Assembly (NCBI RefSeq): GCF_002013375.1
Contig: NZ_MAEW01000012.1
Coordinates: forward strand, 1-64,000
Origin: Mycobacterium sp. D16Q13
GTDB taxonomy: Bacteria > Actinomycetota > Actinomycetes > Mycobacteriales > Mycobacteriaceae
Length of the DNA: 64,000 nucleotides
Reading direction: 5' to 3'
Shown here: positions 40,724 to 53,225 of the stretch, in pieces
Layout of the letters: the number at the start of each line of letters is the position of its first letter
Numbering within the stretch: the first letter of the stretch is position 1
The notes under the pieces: generated by a model
Told to the model about the DNA's origin: nothing
The model's input: only the letters and a program-made list of their open reading frames with translations
Database searches by the model: none
Made by a program: the position numbers and the translations under genes

Positions 40724-41410
40724 TTAGGCGCGAAGAATCCCGATCGCTCCTAGAGTAAGGATGATCAGACCGAGGACCGCCACAATCGCCGCGACGTCAA
40801 TCCGTCGCCGCGTCCGCACCCAGGTATGCAGGGACGACACCATCTCGTAAGTCCGTGTCGGCATGGCCGCATAACTCAGCAGCGGCAGCGCGACCATCGA
40901 GAAGGCGACCGCGTTGAAGAAGAGCAGCGCCATGGACTGTATGGGCTGTGTGGCACCCGAGGCATGGATGAGCGCGATCACCGCCAGAAAGTCCGCCGAC
41001 GGCAAGGCAATTCCCAATCCGCTGACCCCTGCCACCCACAGTGAGTTGTTCCGTAGGAAACCACGGACTCGCGCCGTCAGCTTGTCCGCGAAGCCCGACC
41101 TCGGTGCACGCGGCGCCGCTGGAGCCCTGCGGATCGAAGCCGTAATGGCCAACACCGCCGCCACCAACAACGCGAGAACACCAAGCCCGACTTGGATATA
41201 AGGACCCGAAACGTCTGCGTTCCCCATGGGTGACACCCGCAGGACAAACAGCAGTGTGAGCCCCAGGCTTAACCCCATGACAAAGGCACCGCAGAGAAAG
41301 ACGAATAGCTGTAACAGCGGTCTCGGCCTGTTCAGCATAACGACCGTCAAGCCCAGTCGGGTGGGCTCAACACTCACTCCCAGTGCCATCAACAAAACGA
41401 TGGTCCACAT
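40724..41410 (-). CDS. GAP-family (SfLAP) membrane protein, lipid export partner
   Basis: 228 residues with six helices. Typical of the GAP family (GPL/sulfolipid-addressing proteins such as Gap and Sap): N-terminal WTIVLLMALGVSVEPTRLG and AGVSGLGIALPSADFLAVIA. These proteins assist MmpL export of glycopeptidolipids and sulfolipids. Its start is two bases past the papA-like stop, so it is the last gene of a pks-papA-gap operon. Confidence 0.88.
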   Translation of the reverse strand: MWTIVLLMALGVSVEPTRLGLTVVMLNRPRPLLQLFVFLCGAFVMGLSLGLTLLFVLRVSPMGNADVSGPYIQVGLGVLALLVAAVLAITASIRRAPAAPRAPRSGFADKLTARVRGFLRNNSLWVAGVSGLGIALPSADFLAVIALIHASGATQPIQSMALLFFNAVAFSMVALPLLSYAAMPTRTYEMVSSLHTWVRTRRRIDVAAIVAVLGLIILTLGAIGILRA

Positions 41411-41412
41411 GA

Positions 41413-42828
41413 CTACCGCGCGGGCACAACGTCATTCTGCTGGCAGACCCGCGTGAATATGGACTTCACTAGGTCTACGTAGCGGGTGATCGATTCCCGC
41501 GCGATGGGGTTTTCCGGGTACGCGATCATCAGCGTCGTCTCTGTCGGGAACCGCGAGATAAAGATCGTCAGCTGGTACACCGACTTGCTCTCCGCGTACA
41601 GACCGATGGGATTACTGACCAGCAGCGGGTTGGTGAACAACTGCGAAAGTGGCGGAGCGCCACCGTCGAAGAAGTTGATCATCGGGTGATACGGCCGGGG
41701 CCAGTTGAGCTCCGGCACCAGTTCCAGCACCCGGTAGAACGGAACATTCACCAGCTGCCTGCCGCGGTCAAAGGATTCCTGTGCCGCCACGGCGGCAGCA
41801 CCGAAAGTCCCGTCGACGGGCACCGATATCGGGACGAGCCCCGTAAACCATCCCGTCGTGAACATATCGGCTTCCGCTCGGGCATCACTCGGCGTGATCC
41901 CGTAATACGTATCGGTACCGGTCAATTCGCGCTCGGCGAATCCGAGTGCCGCCATCACACCGCCGATGAACCGGGCACCCGCATCCACGCAGATGGACTC
42001 GAACGTCAGTGCCTGCTGCTCATCCAACAGCTGTTCGGTGATGATCGAGGTCCCGGAGGGCACCGAGTGATCCCCCAGTGGCAGAGGGAAATCCGGGAGG
42101 CTGCCACGGTTGTTCTCGGCGAACCGAACCCAATCGCGCACCGGCTCGGAGTCGGGGGTCAATCCGGAAAGGAATTCGTGCTGGCGGATGCAGTAGTCGT
42201 CATAGCTGCCTGCGGGCGGAAGCTCAATGGGCGCGCCGCCCTGGACCAGCGCCTTGTATCCCATCAGGATCTCCATGATCAGCAGACGCGCGAAGGTGGC
42301 GTCCAGATGCAGATGGTCAACGCTGAAGTAGAAGGTGAAATGTCCTGAGCTCTGGACGATTCCGAACCGGAAGCAGTCCCACCGGAACGGATCCGGGGTC
42401 TCCGAGACCACCAGCTCCCGTACCTCGTCCGATGTCATCTCACCCAGTTTGACCTGAACGAACTCCACGTCTGCCGGATCGGCAATCGTGCGCCGGACAA
42501 TGTTCTGCTCATCGTCGAGCGAGAACCAGCTCCGGTACGTGTCGTGCCGCCGCAGGTGCGCGTTGATCACGTGCCCCATGGCGCGTTTGTCGCACCGGCC
42601 CGGCATATCCAGCGTGAAAACGAGCACCCGTGAGAAGTCGAGTCCCTTGGCTGCCTGCCGCAGGTACGTGCGCAAATGCTGCACCTGCATGAAGCTCGGC
42701 GGGATCTCGCTCACCGGCGCTTCAAGAGCCTTCGCGTACGACGCCGGTGAAGGCTGCCAGGTGATCACCGATCCCGCGGACGGCTCCCACTTGTCGGTCA
42801 ACGACACCGTTACTGGTCCACCACGCAT
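41413..42828 (-). CDS. PapA-family acyltransferase
   Basis: 471 residues from ATG 42828, with AAGGGG upstream; the frame stays open further upstream but only inside pks. Condensation-like fold with the catalytic HxxxD in DHLHLDATF and the DxG-type helper PRGGP-region replaced by RPYHPMINFF near the C-terminus. PapA proteins move an acyl chain from a PKS carrier onto a hydroxyl of trehalose or a diol. It lies ten bases after pks. Confidence 0.92.
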   Translation of the reverse strand: MRGGPVTVSLTDKWEPSAGSVITWQPSPASYAKALEAPVSEIPPSFMQVQHLRTYLRQAAKGLDFSRVLVFTLDMPGRCDKRAMGHVINAHLRRHDTYRSWFSLDDEQNIVRRTIADPADVEFVQVKLGEMTSDEVRELVVSETPDPFRWDCFRFGIVQSSGHFTFYFSVDHLHLDATFARLLIMEILMGYKALVQGGAPIELPPAGSYDDYCIRQHEFLSGLTPDSEPVRDWVRFAENNRGSLPDFPLPLGDHSVPSGTSIITEQLLDEQQALTFESICVDAGARFIGGVMAALGFAERELTGTDTYYGITPSDARAEADMFTTGWFTGLVPISVPVDGTFGAAAVAAQESFDRGRQLVNVPFYRVLELVPELNWPRPYHPMINFFDGGAPPLSQLFTNPLLVSNPIGLYAESKSVYQLTIFISRFPTETTLMIAYPENPIARESITRYVDLVKSIFTRVCQQNDVVPAR

Positions 42829-42838
42829 TTCAATCCCC

Positions 42839-45800
42839 TTATGACGATGCGACTTCGGATTCCTGTTCGGCCAACTTGTCGTACAGGTGCGACGCCAATG
42901 AGCGCACTGTCGATACATCGGCCGGACCGATACGGACGCCGGTGTCCGCCTGGATACGGGTACGAATTTCCAGATTGCCTAACGAATCCAGGCCGTAGTC
43001 CGGCAGGGATCGGTCCGGGTCGATGGAGCGGCGCAGCACCAAACCAACCTGCTCGGCGACCAACTTCCGTAGCCGGGTCGGCCACTCCTCGCGGGGCAAG
43101 GACCTGAGCTCGTCGAGGAACTTGTTTGTCTCCGTTTGCGTTTGACCCGCATCCCGGAATGCTTGCGCAAACGGACTCCGCTCGACGAAGTCGGCCAGCC
43201 ACGATATGCCGGCCATCGGCGCATAGGCGGTGTAGGCCCGGTTGTGCCGAAGCACCGTGTCGAAGGCATAGGCGCCCTCGTCCGGGAGGATGGCCGCATC
43301 CGCGTTCTCCGCCAGGTGGGTGCCCTGCCCGATCTCCGACCAGGCACCCCAGGCGATGACGGTTGCCGGCAGCCCCTGGGCCCGTCGCCAGTGCGTGAAT
43401 CCGTCCAGCCAGCTGTTGGCCGCCGCGTACGCACCCTGCCCCGGTGAGCCCACCAGCGCCGCGATCGACGAGAAGGAGCAGAACCAGTCCAGCGGCTGAT
43501 CGGCGGTGGCCTCGTGCAGGTTCCAGGCACCGTGCACCTTCGGCCGCCAGTCGCCGCGGTCGATCAGCTCGTCGGTGATATTGGCGAGCGTGGCATCGTG
43601 TACCAGCGCTGCGGCATGAAGCACGCCACGCACGGGCTTTCCGGTTTCCGTAGCGGCAGCAACCAGACGCTGTGCCGTCTCCTGCTCGGCGATATCGCCG
43701 AGCACTACGTCGATCTCGACACCGCCCTGCCGGATCTGCTCGATAACCTCCAGCGCGTCCGGCTTCGGGGCGCTGCGTCCGTTGAGTATGACCCGGCCGA
43801 CTCCAGCAGCCGCCAGCTTCTTCGCCAGGAACAAGCCCAACCCGCCGAGGCCACCGGTGATCACGTACGCACCCTCCCGGCGGAACGCCGGCGCATGCGA
43901 CGCCGGGATCACCGCGTCGACCTTGCCCGCCTTCGGCAGGTCCAGAACGAGCTTTCCGGTATGTCCCGCAGCACCCATCACACGGATCGACTCGGCGGCG
44001 TCCTGCAATGGAGAGGATGAGATCTCCGGCAACGGGAGCACGCCGTCCGCCATCTGCTGATACAGAGCGGTGAGCGTCCGGTAGATCGCTTCCGGCCGCG
44101 TCTTCGCCACCAGGACGAGATCGACAGCGTGGAACGACAGGTTTCGGCGGAATGGGAACAGACCCAGCCGGGTGTCACCGTAGATATCGCGCTTGCCGAT
44201 CTCGATGAAGCGGCCACCGAAGGTCAACAGTTCCACACCTGCCCGCTGCGCGGCACCGGTGAGCGAATTGAGCACGATGTCGACCCCGTAACCGTCGGTA
44301 TCGCGGCGGATCAGCTCGGCGAAATCCGTGCTGCGGGAATCGTAGACGTGCTTGATTCCCCAGCTGCGCAACAGGTCCCGTCGTTCCGCGCTGCCCGCAG
44401 TGGCGTAGATCTCTGCCCCGGCGGCACGCGCGATGGCGATGGCCGCCTGCCCGACACCACCGGTGCCGGAATGGATCAGCACCTTGTCACGTGCGGAGAT
44501 CCTGGCGAGCTCGTGCAGCCCGTACCACGCGGTGACATGCGCACCCGGGACAGCGGCCGCCTCCCTATCGGGTACCTCCACCGGGAGCGTCGCCGCAAGG
44601 TTTGCATCGACCACCACGAAGCTTCTCCAGGCGCCGGTAGGCGTCATACCGCCTACCCGGTCACCGACGTGATGCTGGGTCACTCCGGCCCCAACGGCCG
44701 TCACCACACCCGCGAAGTCGACACCGAGCTCCTGCCGGCCTTCAAAACTCGAGTACCGGCCGTAGACATTCAGAACGTCGGCGAAGTTGATGCTGGTGGC
44801 CGTGACCGATACCTCGATCTCTCCGGGCCCCGGCGCGACCCGGTCGAACGCGACAAATCCAAGCGACTGCAGATCGCCTGGCGTGCGAACCTCGAACCGC
44901 ACGCCCTCGTTGTTAGGTGTCGCAACGGTACTGCGCCAATCCTCGGGGCCGAGCGGACCCAGGTTCAAACGCGCCCGGTACCAGTGGTCATCGCGCCATG
45001 CCGTCTCGTCCTCCTCCGAGCCCGACACCAGCTCCCCTGCCACATTCTGGGCCGCGGTGTGGCCGTCGACATCGATGTGCGTGACACGCAAGTGGGGATA
45101 CTCGGCGCCGATGACGCGCACCAAGCCCCGCAATCCGGCCTGCTCCAAGTTGGTCACATCGCCGGGCGCAACCGTCTGTGCGTTGCGCGTCACCACGTAC
45201 AGCCGCGGTGGTTCGCCTGGGAGGTCCACCAACTCTCGGGTTATCCGCACCAGATGCCGAACCTGATCCGCACCTTGCATGGCGACCCTATCCGCACCGC
45301 CATCGGCCCCCGGGGCCGTCACGATGAGCACGCCCTCGAATCCGCCGGCTTCCAGCTGGTCGTACAGAAGCTTCAGGGCCGCAACACGATCGGTATTCGG
45401 GCGCCACTGGATCAGCGCAACCTCACTCTCGCGAAGCTTGAGTGAATCGATCAGCTCCGTCGCCCACGGGTCCACGGTCTCACCCGTGCTGACCAGTAGC
45501 CACCGACGCGGGGCATTCGGTACCGCCTCAGGCAACCGCTGCTGCTGCCATTCGATCGCCAGCAGCCGGTTGTTGAGCAGCTGATCACGCTGCTCGTCAT
45601 CGGAAGCTCCGGTACCAAAGCGGAAGCCCCGCACGGCAACCAGGACGGTGCCATGCTCGTCCAGCAGATCGATATCGGCTTCCACTTCGTTCGCACTCAC
45701 CTTGGTCACCCTGGTGTAGCAGTACTGGGTGGAGCGCGCGGATTCGTATGCGTGCAGACTGCGCACACCCTTGGGAAGCGGTAGCGCATCCTTGCTGGCT

Positions 45801-48800
45801 TCCTGGACATCCGGGAGCGCGATGACGGATTGGAAGCAGGCGTCCAGAAGGGCGGGGTGAACGATGTAGCTGCTCTGCTGCGCCCGGGCAGAGCGCGGCA
45901 GAGTGACTTCCGCCAGCACCGACCTGACGGACTCGTCGCCGCGGTATGCCGCCGCCAGGCCCTGGAAGGCCGGGCCGTACTGAACGCCTCTCTCGTCGAA
46001 AGACTCTCGTAGCTCGTCGCCCTCCGCGCGATGAGGGTGCTCGGCGCGCAAGGCGGCCAGGTCATACGCCGCGGGAGTGTCGGACTCGCCGCCACTGCCC
46101 AAGACCGCCGTGGCGCGTTTGGCGGTGTTCCCTTCGTCATGGGTTTCCACCACGAACTCGATCACGTCCGGGGACTTCACGGTGCCCGTCGCCGAGATCG
46201 GTGTCGACTCCCCCAGCGTCAGCAGTTGCTCAAACGAAACATCCTCTACTACAGCGCCTTCACCGAACACTGCGGCGGACGCCGAGAGCGCCATCTCGCA
46301 GTATGCGGCCCCTGGGTACACCGCGACATGACGGACCTGATGGTCGGCGATCCACGGCTGCGCCTCTGTGCCGACGTCGGCCTGCCAGATGTAGCGCTCC
46401 GGTTCCTCGGTCAGTCGCACATGCGCGCCGAGTAGAGGGTGCACGGCCACGGTGTGACCGCCCTGCCCCAGCTGCGTCTGCGCGGATAGATCCAGCAGAT
46501 ATGACTGGCGTGTCCAACTGGGCAGCGGCACATCCACCAGTTGCCCGGATGGATACAGCACCGAGAAGTCCACGGCGCCGCCCGCCGTATACAGGTCTCC
46601 CACGAAGTCACGGAGCCCATGCGGCAACTCCTGCTCGCGCCGCATAGCGGCCAACGCGACCATCGGGATATCCACGCTGCGTGCGGTCTGTTCCGCCGGA
46701 TACACCAGCAGCGGATGGGGCGCCAGCTCACCGAAAACGCGATACCCGTCGTCCAGAGCCGCCTGCACCGCTGCGGCGAAGCGCACCGTATGGCGCAGGT
46801 TGTCCACCCAGTAGTCGGCGTCCATGACTGGCTTTTCGCGCGGGTCGAATGCGACCGAAGAGTACAGCGGGACAACGGGTGTCCGCGGCGTGAGATCTTC
46901 GAGGGCATCGGCGAGGTCATCAAGGATGGGGTCCACCTGCGGTGAATGCGACGCGACGTCGACCGCTACCTCGCGTGCCATCAATCCGCGATCCGACCAT
47001 TCGGCGATCAACTGGCGGACCGTCTCTGTCGCACCGCCGACCACCGTCGACTGCGGTGACGCGACCACGGCGAGCACCACATCGTGGATTTCGCGATCAG
47101 CCAGTTCCGACACGACCTGCTGAGCCGGTAGATCGACGGACGCCATGGCACCGGCGCCGGCGATACGCGACATCAGTTGGGAACGACGGCAGATGACCTT
47201 GACACCATCTTCGAGCGACAACGCTTCGGACACGACTGCCGCGGCAACCTCGCCCATCGAATGCCCGATCACCGCGCCCGGGGTAACGCCGTAGGACACC
47301 ATGGTGGCGGCCAGCGACACCTGCATGGCGAACAATGTCGGCTGGACACGATCTATACCGGTAACTGTCTCCGGCGCCGAGACCGCCTCGGTTACCGAGA
47401 ACCCGGATTCCGCAGCGATCAGGGGTTCGAGGCGGGCGATAGTCGCCGCGAATACCGGTTCCTTGCTGAGTAATTCAGCACCCATGCCTGCCCATTGCGA
47501 GCCCTGACCCGAGAACAACCAGACCGGGCCCCGATCATCCTGCGCCACAGCGGCCGGGTAGGGAGCCTCGCCCTCGGCAACGGTACGCAACGCCGCGATC
47601 AGCTCTTCTGCCCCGCTGGCCACCACCGAGGTACGCACCGACCGGTGCGCCCTTCGGCGCGCCAGGGTGTACCCCACATCGCCGAGAGCAAGGTCAGGCC
47701 GCTCGGCCACCCAGTCGGCCAAACTGCCTGCAGTTCGTCGCAATTCCTCGGCGGACGTCGACGACACCGGGAAGATCAGCTGCGACCCGAGCGGCGACTC
47801 CGTCGCGGGGGCTACGGGCGAGTCCACGGGCGGAGCCTGCTCAATCACCGCGTGCACGTTGGAGCCCGACATCCCGTACGCCGATACCCCGGCCCGCCGC
47901 GGGCCCTCAATCTCCCCGGGCCATGGGCTAACCGATTGTGGCACAAAAAGGTTGGTCGTAACACCGGCAAGCTTGTCGGGGATCCCGGTGAAATGCAGGT
48001 TAGGCGGAATCACGCCATGCTCCACCGCGAGGACGATCTTCATCAGCCCCAGCGCACCGGCCGCCGACATGGTGTGCCCAAAGTTCGTCTTCACCGACCC
48101 CACCGCACAGGGCCCGTCGACTCCATATACCTGCGCCAGGCCCGTGTACTCGATGGGATCACCGACAGGTGTACCGGTGCCGTGCGCCTCGATCAGCCCA
48201 ACGCTATTGGCGTCCACACCCGCAGCCGCGAGCGCTGTGCGGCATGCGGCCGCCTGCGCATCTGCGGACGGAGTCGACTGATTCACCGTTCGCCCATCCT
48301 GATTCGAGGCCGTACCCCGCACGACCGCCAAGATCCGGTCCCCGTCGCGCACCGCATCGTCCAGCCGCTTTAGCAGAATCATGACGCAGCCCTCAGACAT
48401 CACGAAACCGTCGGCCTCGCCTGTGAATGTGTGGCAACGCCCAGTCGGAGAGAGCATGCGCTGCTGCGAGGCACCGACATACCTGCGCGGCTCCAAGACC
48501 AGGTTGACTCCACCGGCCAGCACGAGATCACTTTCGCCTGCCGCCAAGCTCTGGCACCCCATATGCACAGTCGCCAACCCTGCGGCGCACCCGGCATCGA
48601 CCGTCAACGACGGTCCATGCACACCCAGGGCGTACGAGATACGCCCCGATGCCATGCAGAAGTTCGTTCCCGCGAATCCGTAAGGACCGCCGAGATCTGC
48701 CGCGTCCGCGGCCACCAACTGATAGTCGTTGTGGGTCACTCCCACGAACACACCGGTCTGCGAGCCGGCAAGGGTCAGTGGATTAAGACCCGCATGTTCC

Positions 48801-49120
48801 ACTGCTTGCCAAGATGTTTCGAGCAACACGCGATGTTGAGGATCGATCGAGACGGCCTCACGTTCGTTGATGCTGAAGAAGTCCGCGTCGAAGCCGCCGA
48901 CGTCATCAAGGAAGGCCCCCCACTTGGAGGGCGACTTGCCCGGTACGCCGGATTCGGGGTCGTAGTACTCACTCAGGTCCCAACGCGCGGGAGGCACCTC
49001 AGTAATGAAGTCCTCGCCGCGCAGCAGCGCCTGCCAGAACTGTTCGGGTGACTCGATCCCACCCGGAAGCCGGCACCCCATCCCGATAACTGCAACTGGG
49101 GTCACAGACGCGTTTTTCAT
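42839..49120 (-). CDS. Highly reducing iterative type I polyketide synthase
   Basis: 2093 residues from ATG 49120, with AGGAGG ten bases upstream. Order: KS (Cys178 in VDAGCAAG, His in EAHGTG and KTNFGHT), AT (Ser621 in [11 protein letters not shown] near 725, which resembles methylmalonyl-type ATs), DH ([13 protein letters not shown]; the usual Gly is His), ER ([12 protein letters not shown]), KR ([17 protein letters not shown]), one ACP ([14 protein letters not shown]). No thioesterase, so release likely needs the adjacent PapA. This is the architecture of Mas/Pks2-type enzymes that make methyl-branched chains. No acyl-AMP ligase is in the window. Confidence 0.95.
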   Translation of the reverse strand: MKNASVTPVAVIGMGCRLPGGIESPEQFWQALLRGEDFITEVPPARWDLSEYYDPESGVPGKSPSKWGAFLDDVGGFDADFFSINEREAVSIDPQHRVLLETSWQAVEHAGLNPLTLAGSQTGVFVGVTHNDYQLVAADAADLGGPYGFAGTNFCMASGRISYALGVHGPSLTVDAGCAAGLATVHMGCQSLAAGESDLVLAGGVNLVLEPRRYVGASQQRMLSPTGRCHTFTGEADGFVMSEGCVMILLKRLDDAVRDGDRILAVVRGTASNQDGRTVNQSTPSADAQAAACRTALAAAGVDANSVGLIEAHGTGTPVGDPIEYTGLAQVYGVDGPCAVGSVKTNFGHTMSAAGALGLMKIVLAVEHGVIPPNLHFTGIPDKLAGVTTNLFVPQSVSPWPGEIEGPRRAGVSAYGMSGSNVHAVIEQAPPVDSPVAPATESPLGSQLIFPVSSTSAEELRRTAGSLADWVAERPDLALGDVGYTLARRRAHRSVRTSVVASGAEELIAALRTVAEGEAPYPAAVAQDDRGPVWLFSGQGSQWAGMGAELLSKEPVFAATIARLEPLIAAESGFSVTEAVSAPETVTGIDRVQPTLFAMQVSLAATMVSYGVTPGAVIGHSMGEVAAAVVSEALSLEDGVKVICRRSQLMSRIAGAGAMASVDLPAQQVVSELADREIHDVVLAVVASPQSTVVGGATETVRQLIAEWSDRGLMAREVAVDVASHSPQVDPILDDLADALEDLTPRTPVVPLYSSVAFDPREKPVMDADYWVDNLRHTVRFAAAVQAALDDGYRVFGELAPHPLLVYPAEQTARSVDIPMVALAAMRREQELPHGLRDFVGDLYTAGGAVDFSVLYPSGQLVDVPLPSWTRQSYLLDLSAQTQLGQGGHTVAVHPLLGAHVRLTEEPERYIWQADVGTEAQPWIADHQVRHVAVYPGAAYCEMALSASAAVFGEGAVVEDVSFEQLLTLGESTPISATGTVKSPDVIEFVVETHDEGNTAKRATAVLGSGGESDTPAAYDLAALRAEHPHRAEGDELRESFDERGVQYGPAFQGLAAAYRGDESVRSVLAEVTLPRSARAQQSSYIVHPALLDACFQSVIALPDVQEASKDALPLPKGVRSLHAYESARSTQYCYTRVTKVSANEVEADIDLLDEHGTVLVAVRGFRFGTGASDDEQRDQLLNNRLLAIEWQQQRLPEAVPNAPRRWLLVSTGETVDPWATELIDSLKLRESEVALIQWRPNTDRVAALKLLYDQLEAGGFEGVLIVTAPGADGGADRVAMQGADQVRHLVRITRELVDLPGEPPRLYVVTRNAQTVAPGDVTNLEQAGLRGLVRVIGAEYPHLRVTHIDVDGHTAAQNVAGELVSGSEEDETAWRDDHWYRARLNLGPLGPEDWRSTVATPNNEGVRFEVRTPGDLQSLGFVAFDRVAPGPGEIEVSVTATSINFADVLNVYGRYSSFEGRQELGVDFAGVVTAVGAGVTQHHVGDRVGGMTPTGAWRSFVVVDANLAATLPVEVPDREAAAVPGAHVTAWYGLHELARISARDKVLIHSGTGGVGQAAIAIARAAGAEIYATAGSAERRDLLRSWGIKHVYDSRSTDFAELIRRDTDGYGVDIVLNSLTGAAQRAGVELLTFGGRFIEIGKRDIYGDTRLGLFPFRRNLSFHAVDLVLVAKTRPEAIYRTLTALYQQMADGVLPLPEISSSPLQDAAESIRVMGAAGHTGKLVLDLPKAGKVDAVIPASHAPAFRREGAYVITGGLGGLGLFLAKKLAAAGVGRVILNGRSAPKPDALEVIEQIRQGGVEIDVVLGDIAEQETAQRLVAAATETGKPVRGVLHAAALVHDATLANITDELIDRGDWRPKVHGAWNLHEATADQPLDWFCSFSSIAALVGSPGQGAYAAANSWLDGFTHWRRAQGLPATVIAWGAWSEIGQGTHLAENADAAILPDEGAYAFDTVLRHNRAYTAYAPMAGISWLADFVERSPFAQAFRDAGQTQTETNKFLDELRSLPREEWPTRLRKLVAEQVGLVLRRSIDPDRSLPDYGLDSLGNLEIRTRIQADTGVRIGPADVSTVRSLASHLYDKLAEQESEVASS

Positions 49121-49968
49121 CTTGCTACGTCCTCCTCGCACACGACAATCTGCCTGGTAGTAGAACTGGAGACAACTAGCAGTAGAACCCGACAGACCTA
49201 AAGATAAGGTGCGCGAAAGGAATTCGCGACTCGGGAGATCAGGATCACAGTGTCTCGACTTAAGTAGTCGCGCGACATCGCACAATGGCCTCTTTCGAAC
49301 CCCTACTACATCCCGCATTAACAGCCCATTGATAGCCGGGAAACAAGGAATTCACAATTCAAGCGAGATCTGTAACTATTAGCCATTACTCCGGTCGAGC
49401 GTTCTCCCGAGCAGTCGCTCACCGTAGCACTGCTGCCAGTTAAAGCCGTGCTAAATAGGCACTTTCGGGCCCATGTCGCACACCTACACAGATCATTCAC
49501 AGCAATTTACATGGTTTGCCAGACGTGTATATTCGGCGAATATCTCACCGGGTGGACGCTATGAAATATTTATGCGATTAACTCACCGTGAGCGCAAATT
49601 TCCGCCGCCTTACCTCGACCAAGATCCACTGCGGCGCCAGATCAACATCCGTGCATACTTGTCATTAGTTTTGTGACTGGTGAGACGACCAGGCGCCCCA
49701 GGATCCCGGGGCCGATCGTCTCGCCGGGCGGCTCAGCCCCTCCCCTGCGGGCGTGCCGCCGCGATTGGGCGAATCGGGGCGTCCCGAGCGGCCGCATAGT
49801 TAGCTCGCTGGTGTGGCGCACGGAGTCGAAGTGGGGTACCGTCCCGACCATCATGCGGAACTTCAGTTCCGTGTGGGGCAAAGACGCCCATCTCGACCAG
49901 CTGCGGCAGTTCCAACACGTAAGACCGTCAGTGCTGTGCCAATCATATTGAGCGCAAAGGGGTTTGGG
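49121..49968. other. 848-bp AT-richer gap between divergent pks and mmpS
   Basis: No gene can be supported: short frames here have poor composition and no family resemblance. The first 560 bases are visibly AT-richer than the flanks. It must hold the promoters of both operons; RBS sites are AGGAGG before pks and AAAGGGG before mmpS. A perfect palindrome is listed separately. Confidence 0.6.
49529..49543. promoter_or_regulatory. Perfect 7-1-7 palindrome in the pks-mmpS gap
   Basis: ATATTCG-G-CGAATAT, 15 bases, about 410 bases from pks and 425 from mmpS. A candidate operator for the TetR encoded at the end of the mmpL operon, or for another regulator. Confidence 0.45.
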
Positions 49969-50400
49969 ATGCTTCGTGTGATACGACGGATCTGGATGCC
50001 GCTGCTGATCGCCGCGATACTGGCGGTCGGCGGATTCGCGGTACTCCGGGTCCGCGGGATTTTCGGCTCGGACTCCTTTACCTCTTCTGCCGACAACAAC
50101 GCCAAGGATGCCGTCCCGTATAACCCAAAAACCCTCGTATACGAGATATTTGGAGAGCCGGGCGCCATGGCCGATGTGAACTACTTCAACGAAGATGCGC
50201 AACCGACTCGGGTCGACGCCGTTCAGCTGCCGTGGTCGTTCAAGATCGTGTCGATCTTGCCGTCATTGAGCGGGAACATCGTGGCTCAGGGTGACGGCAA
50301 CCGCATCGGCTGCCGGATCATCGTCAACGGCGAGGTCAAGGTGGAACGAGTTTCCAACGAGCACAACGCCTACATCTACTGCCTGGTGAAGTCCGCATGA
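49969..50400 (+). CDS. mmpS: MmpS-family accessory protein
   Basis: 143 residues from ATG 49969, with AAAGGGG six bases upstream. One N-terminal membrane helix ([18 protein letters not shown]), then the periplasmic MmpS domain ([19 protein letters not shown] and a final IYCLVKSA). Overlaps mmpL by four bases. MmpS proteins assist their MmpL in lipid or siderophore export. Confidence 0.93.
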   Translation: MLRVIRRIWMPLLIAAILAVGGFAVLRVRGIFGSDSFTSSADNNAKDAVPYNPKTLVYEIFGEPGAMADVNYFNEDAQPTRVDAVQLPWSFKIVSILPSLSGNIVAQGDGNRIGCRIIVNGEVKVERVSNEHNAYIYCLVKSA

Positions 50401-53225
50401 GGCACGGCGGCGGTGATCAGGCCGCGCGTCCTCCACGAATCGCGCGGATGATCCGGACCTTGTCGATCCCGATCATCCTTTTCTGGCTGGGCATTGCCAT
50501 CATCCTCAATGTCGTCACACCCTCCCTCGATGAAGTGGGCAAGGCACATTCAGTGTCAATGTCCCCCAAGGACGCTCCCTCGATGATCGCGATGATGCAC
50601 ACGGGCAAGGTGTTCGGGGAGTTCGACTCCGACAGCTCAGTGATGATCGTGCTCGAGGGGAAGCAAGAGCTGGCGGACCAGGCGCACCGCTTCTACGACG
50701 AGATCATCAAAAAGCTGAAGGCCGATCCGGCCCACGTACAACACATCTCTGACTACTGGGGAGACCCGCTCACCGCCTCCGGCGCTCAGAGCGCCGACGG
50801 GAAGTCTGCCTACGTTCAGGTGAACCTGGCCGGAGACCAGGGCACCACCTTGGCCAATGAATCCGTCGATGCCGTTCGCAAGATCATCGCCGAAACCCCC
50901 GGCCCCGACGGCGTGCAGGCCTACGTCACCGGAGGCACTGCCGCAAGTGCCGATACGGGAACGGCGGGCAACAAGAGCATGCAGAAGACCACGCTCATCG
51001 CGGTAGGCGTCGTCGTCGTGATGCTGCTCTTCGTGTACCGCTCGGTGATAACGATGTTTCTGGCACTGGTGGTCGTTGGGGTGGAACTGATGGCGGGCCA
51101 GGGAGTGGTCGCGACATTGGGCAATCTCAACGTGATCGGACTGTCAACCTATGCCGTCAGCATGGTCACGATGCTGGGCATCGCCGCAGGCACCGACTAC
51201 GTGATCTTCCTGCTGGGCCGATATCACGAAGCGCGCCAGTCCGGAGAAGATCGGGAGGCAGCCTTCTACACCGCGTATTCCGGTGTGTCGCACGTGATCT
51301 TGGGATCGGGCCTGACCATCGTGGGTGCGACCCTGTGCCTGAGCTTGACGCGCCTACCGCTCTTCCGGTCCATGGGCGTCCCCTGTGCGCTAGTCATTTT
51401 CGTGATCGTCGCGGCGGCACTCACCCTGGCTCCCGCGGTGCTGGCGTTGGGTAGCCGCTTCGGACTGTTCGAGCCCAAACGGAAGCATGACGAGCGCAGC
51501 TGGCGACGTATCGGTGCCGCGGTGGTGCGCTGGCCAGGTCCGATTCTCATTGTCACTATTGGGATTGCACTCGTCGGATTACTCACCCTGCCGGGATACA
51601 CCCCGGGTTACGACGACCGCCAGTACATGCCGGATAACGTGCCCTCAAAAGTCGGCTATGCCGCCGCCGAACGGCATTTCTCCCCGGCCCGGATGAACCC
51701 CGAAATGCTCATGATCGAGGCCGATCACGACATGCGTAATCCGGCGGACATGCTGGTCATCGACAGGATCGCCAAGACGGCGTTCCATGCCCGCGGGGTG
51801 GGCCGAGTACAGGCGATCACCCGGCCGCTGGGAACCCCCATCGAACACAGCTCGATACCGTTCCAGATCGGCCTGCAGGGTGCCGGCCAGATCCAGAACA
51901 TGAAGTACATGAAGGACCGCATGGCGGACATGCTGACCATGGCAGACCAGATGGGAACCTTGATCGGCACCATGGAACGCGTGTACGACATGATGCGCGA
52001 ACTCACCGACATCATGCACGATATGACCGGCCAGATGAAGGTGATGCAAGGCAAAATGCACGACATGCGCGACCTGATGGCTACTTTCGACGATTTCTTC
52101 AGGCCGATTCGCAACTACTTCTATTGGGAGAAGCACTGCGCCGATATCCCGATCTGCTGGGCGAGCCGTACCGTGTTCGATGCTCTCGATGGCGTCGATG
52201 CGATGGTGGAAGACATGGACGGCATGCTGGTGAACATGGATAAGGTCGACGTCCTGATGCCGCGGATGCTCGCGGAGTTTCCACCCATGATCGCCATCAT
52301 GAAGTCCATGCACGGAACGCTGTTGACCATGCACAGCACCATGTCCGGGATCATGAATCAGATGGATGAGAGCACCAAGAACTCCACCCTGATCGGCAAG
52401 TACTTTGATCAAGCCAAGAACGACGACTCGTTCTACCTGCCGCCCGAGGTGTTCGAGAACGCCGACTTCAAACGCGGATTGAAGATGTTCCTGTCCCCCG
52501 ACGGTAAGGCCGTCCGGATGACGGTCTCTCATCAAGGGAACCCGGCCTCCGTGGAGGGCATCGCGACCGTCGGCAATATCAAAGAGGCAGTGGCTGATTC
52601 GATCAAGGGCACCCCGCTGGAAAATGCCAAGGTCTACCTGGGCGGAACCGCCGCCGCGAACAAGGACCTGCAGGAAGGAGCGAAGTACGACCTCATCCTG
52701 GCGGGCATCGCGTCACTGTGCTTGATCTTCATCATCATGCTGCTCGTCACCGGCAGCGTGGTCGCCGCTCTCGTCATTGTCGGCACGGTGGCGGTGTCGC
52801 TCGGCGCATCCATCGGAGTGTCGGTGCTGATTTGGCAGGACCTGTTGGGCATGGACTTGCATTGGTTCGTAGTGCCGTTGTCGGTGATCATCCTCTTGGC
52901 CGTGGGCTCGGATTACAACCTGCTGCTCATCGCACGCTTCAAGGAAGAGTTGCACGGTGGGCTCAAGACCGGATTCATCCGGGCCATGGGCGGCAGCGGC
53001 AAGGTGGTGACCAACGCCGGCCTCGTGTTCGCATTCACCATGTGCGCCATGGTGGTCAGTGACCTGCGCATCGTGGGGCAACTCGGGACGACGATCGGAC
53101 TCGGGCTGCTCTTCGACACCCTGATCGTGCGGTCCTTCATGACCCCGGCCATCGCCGCGCTGCTTGGCCGCTGGTTCTGGTGGCCGCTGAACCTTCGTCA
53201 CTACACCACTGCGCGGACCCCATGA
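50397..53225 (+). CDS. mmpL: MmpL-family RND lipid transporter
   Basis: 942 residues with the 12-helix MmpL plan: two large periplasmic domains and two central sets of helices. Proton-relay Asp-Tyr pairs are in [16 protein letters not shown] and [17 protein letters not shown]. Between the halves is a Met-rich coiled-coil hairpin (roughly residues 500-660; many MxxM pairs such as [15 protein letters not shown]). Probably exports the product of the divergent pks-papA genes with mmpS and the GAP protein. The lipid is unknown. Confidence 0.95.
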   Translation: MRHGGGDQAARPPRIARMIRTLSIPIILFWLGIAIILNVVTPSLDEVGKAHSVSMSPKDAPSMIAMMHTGKVFGEFDSDSSVMIVLEGKQELADQAHRFYDEIIKKLKADPAHVQHISDYWGDPLTASGAQSADGKSAYVQVNLAGDQGTTLANESVDAVRKIIAETPGPDGVQAYVTGGTAASADTGTAGNKSMQKTTLIAVGVVVVMLLFVYRSVITMFLALVVVGVELMAGQGVVATLGNLNVIGLSTYAVSMVTMLGIAAGTDYVIFLLGRYHEARQSGEDREAAFYTAYSGVSHVILGSGLTIVGATLCLSLTRLPLFRSMGVPCALVIFVIVAAALTLAPAVLALGSRFGLFEPKRKHDERSWRRIGAAVVRWPGPILIVTIGIALVGLLTLPGYTPGYDDRQYMPDNVPSKVGYAAAERHFSPARMNPEMLMIEADHDMRNPADMLVIDRIAKTAFHARGVGRVQAITRPLGTPIEHSSIPFQIGLQGAGQIQNMKYMKDRMADMLTMADQMGTLIGTMERVYDMMRELTDIMHDMTGQMKVMQGKMHDMRDLMATFDDFFRPIRNYFYWEKHCADIPICWASRTVFDALDGVDAMVEDMDGMLVNMDKVDVLMPRMLAEFPPMIAIMKSMHGTLLTMHSTMSGIMNQMDESTKNSTLIGKYFDQAKNDDSFYLPPEVFENADFKRGLKMFLSPDGKAVRMTVSHQGNPASVEGIATVGNIKEAVADSIKGTPLENAKVYLGGTAAANKDLQEGAKYDLILAGIASLCLIFIIMLLVTGSVVAALVIVGTVAVSLGASIGVSVLIWQDLLGMDLHWFVVPLSVIILLAVGSDYNLLLIARFKEELHGGLKTGFIRAMGGSGKVVTNAGLVFAFTMCAMVVSDLRIVGQLGTTIGLGLLFDTLIVRSFMTPAIAALLGRWFWWPLNLRHYTTARTP

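Noticed and set aside
49121..49318. N-terminal extension of the PKS to 49318
   Set aside because: KS begins right after [15 protein letters not shown] and a ribosome binding site precedes ATG 49120; the extension has no PKS features.
49642..50202. A minus-strand open frame across the mmpS start
   Set aside because: It overlaps mmpS antisense and has no recognisable composition or ribosome binding site.
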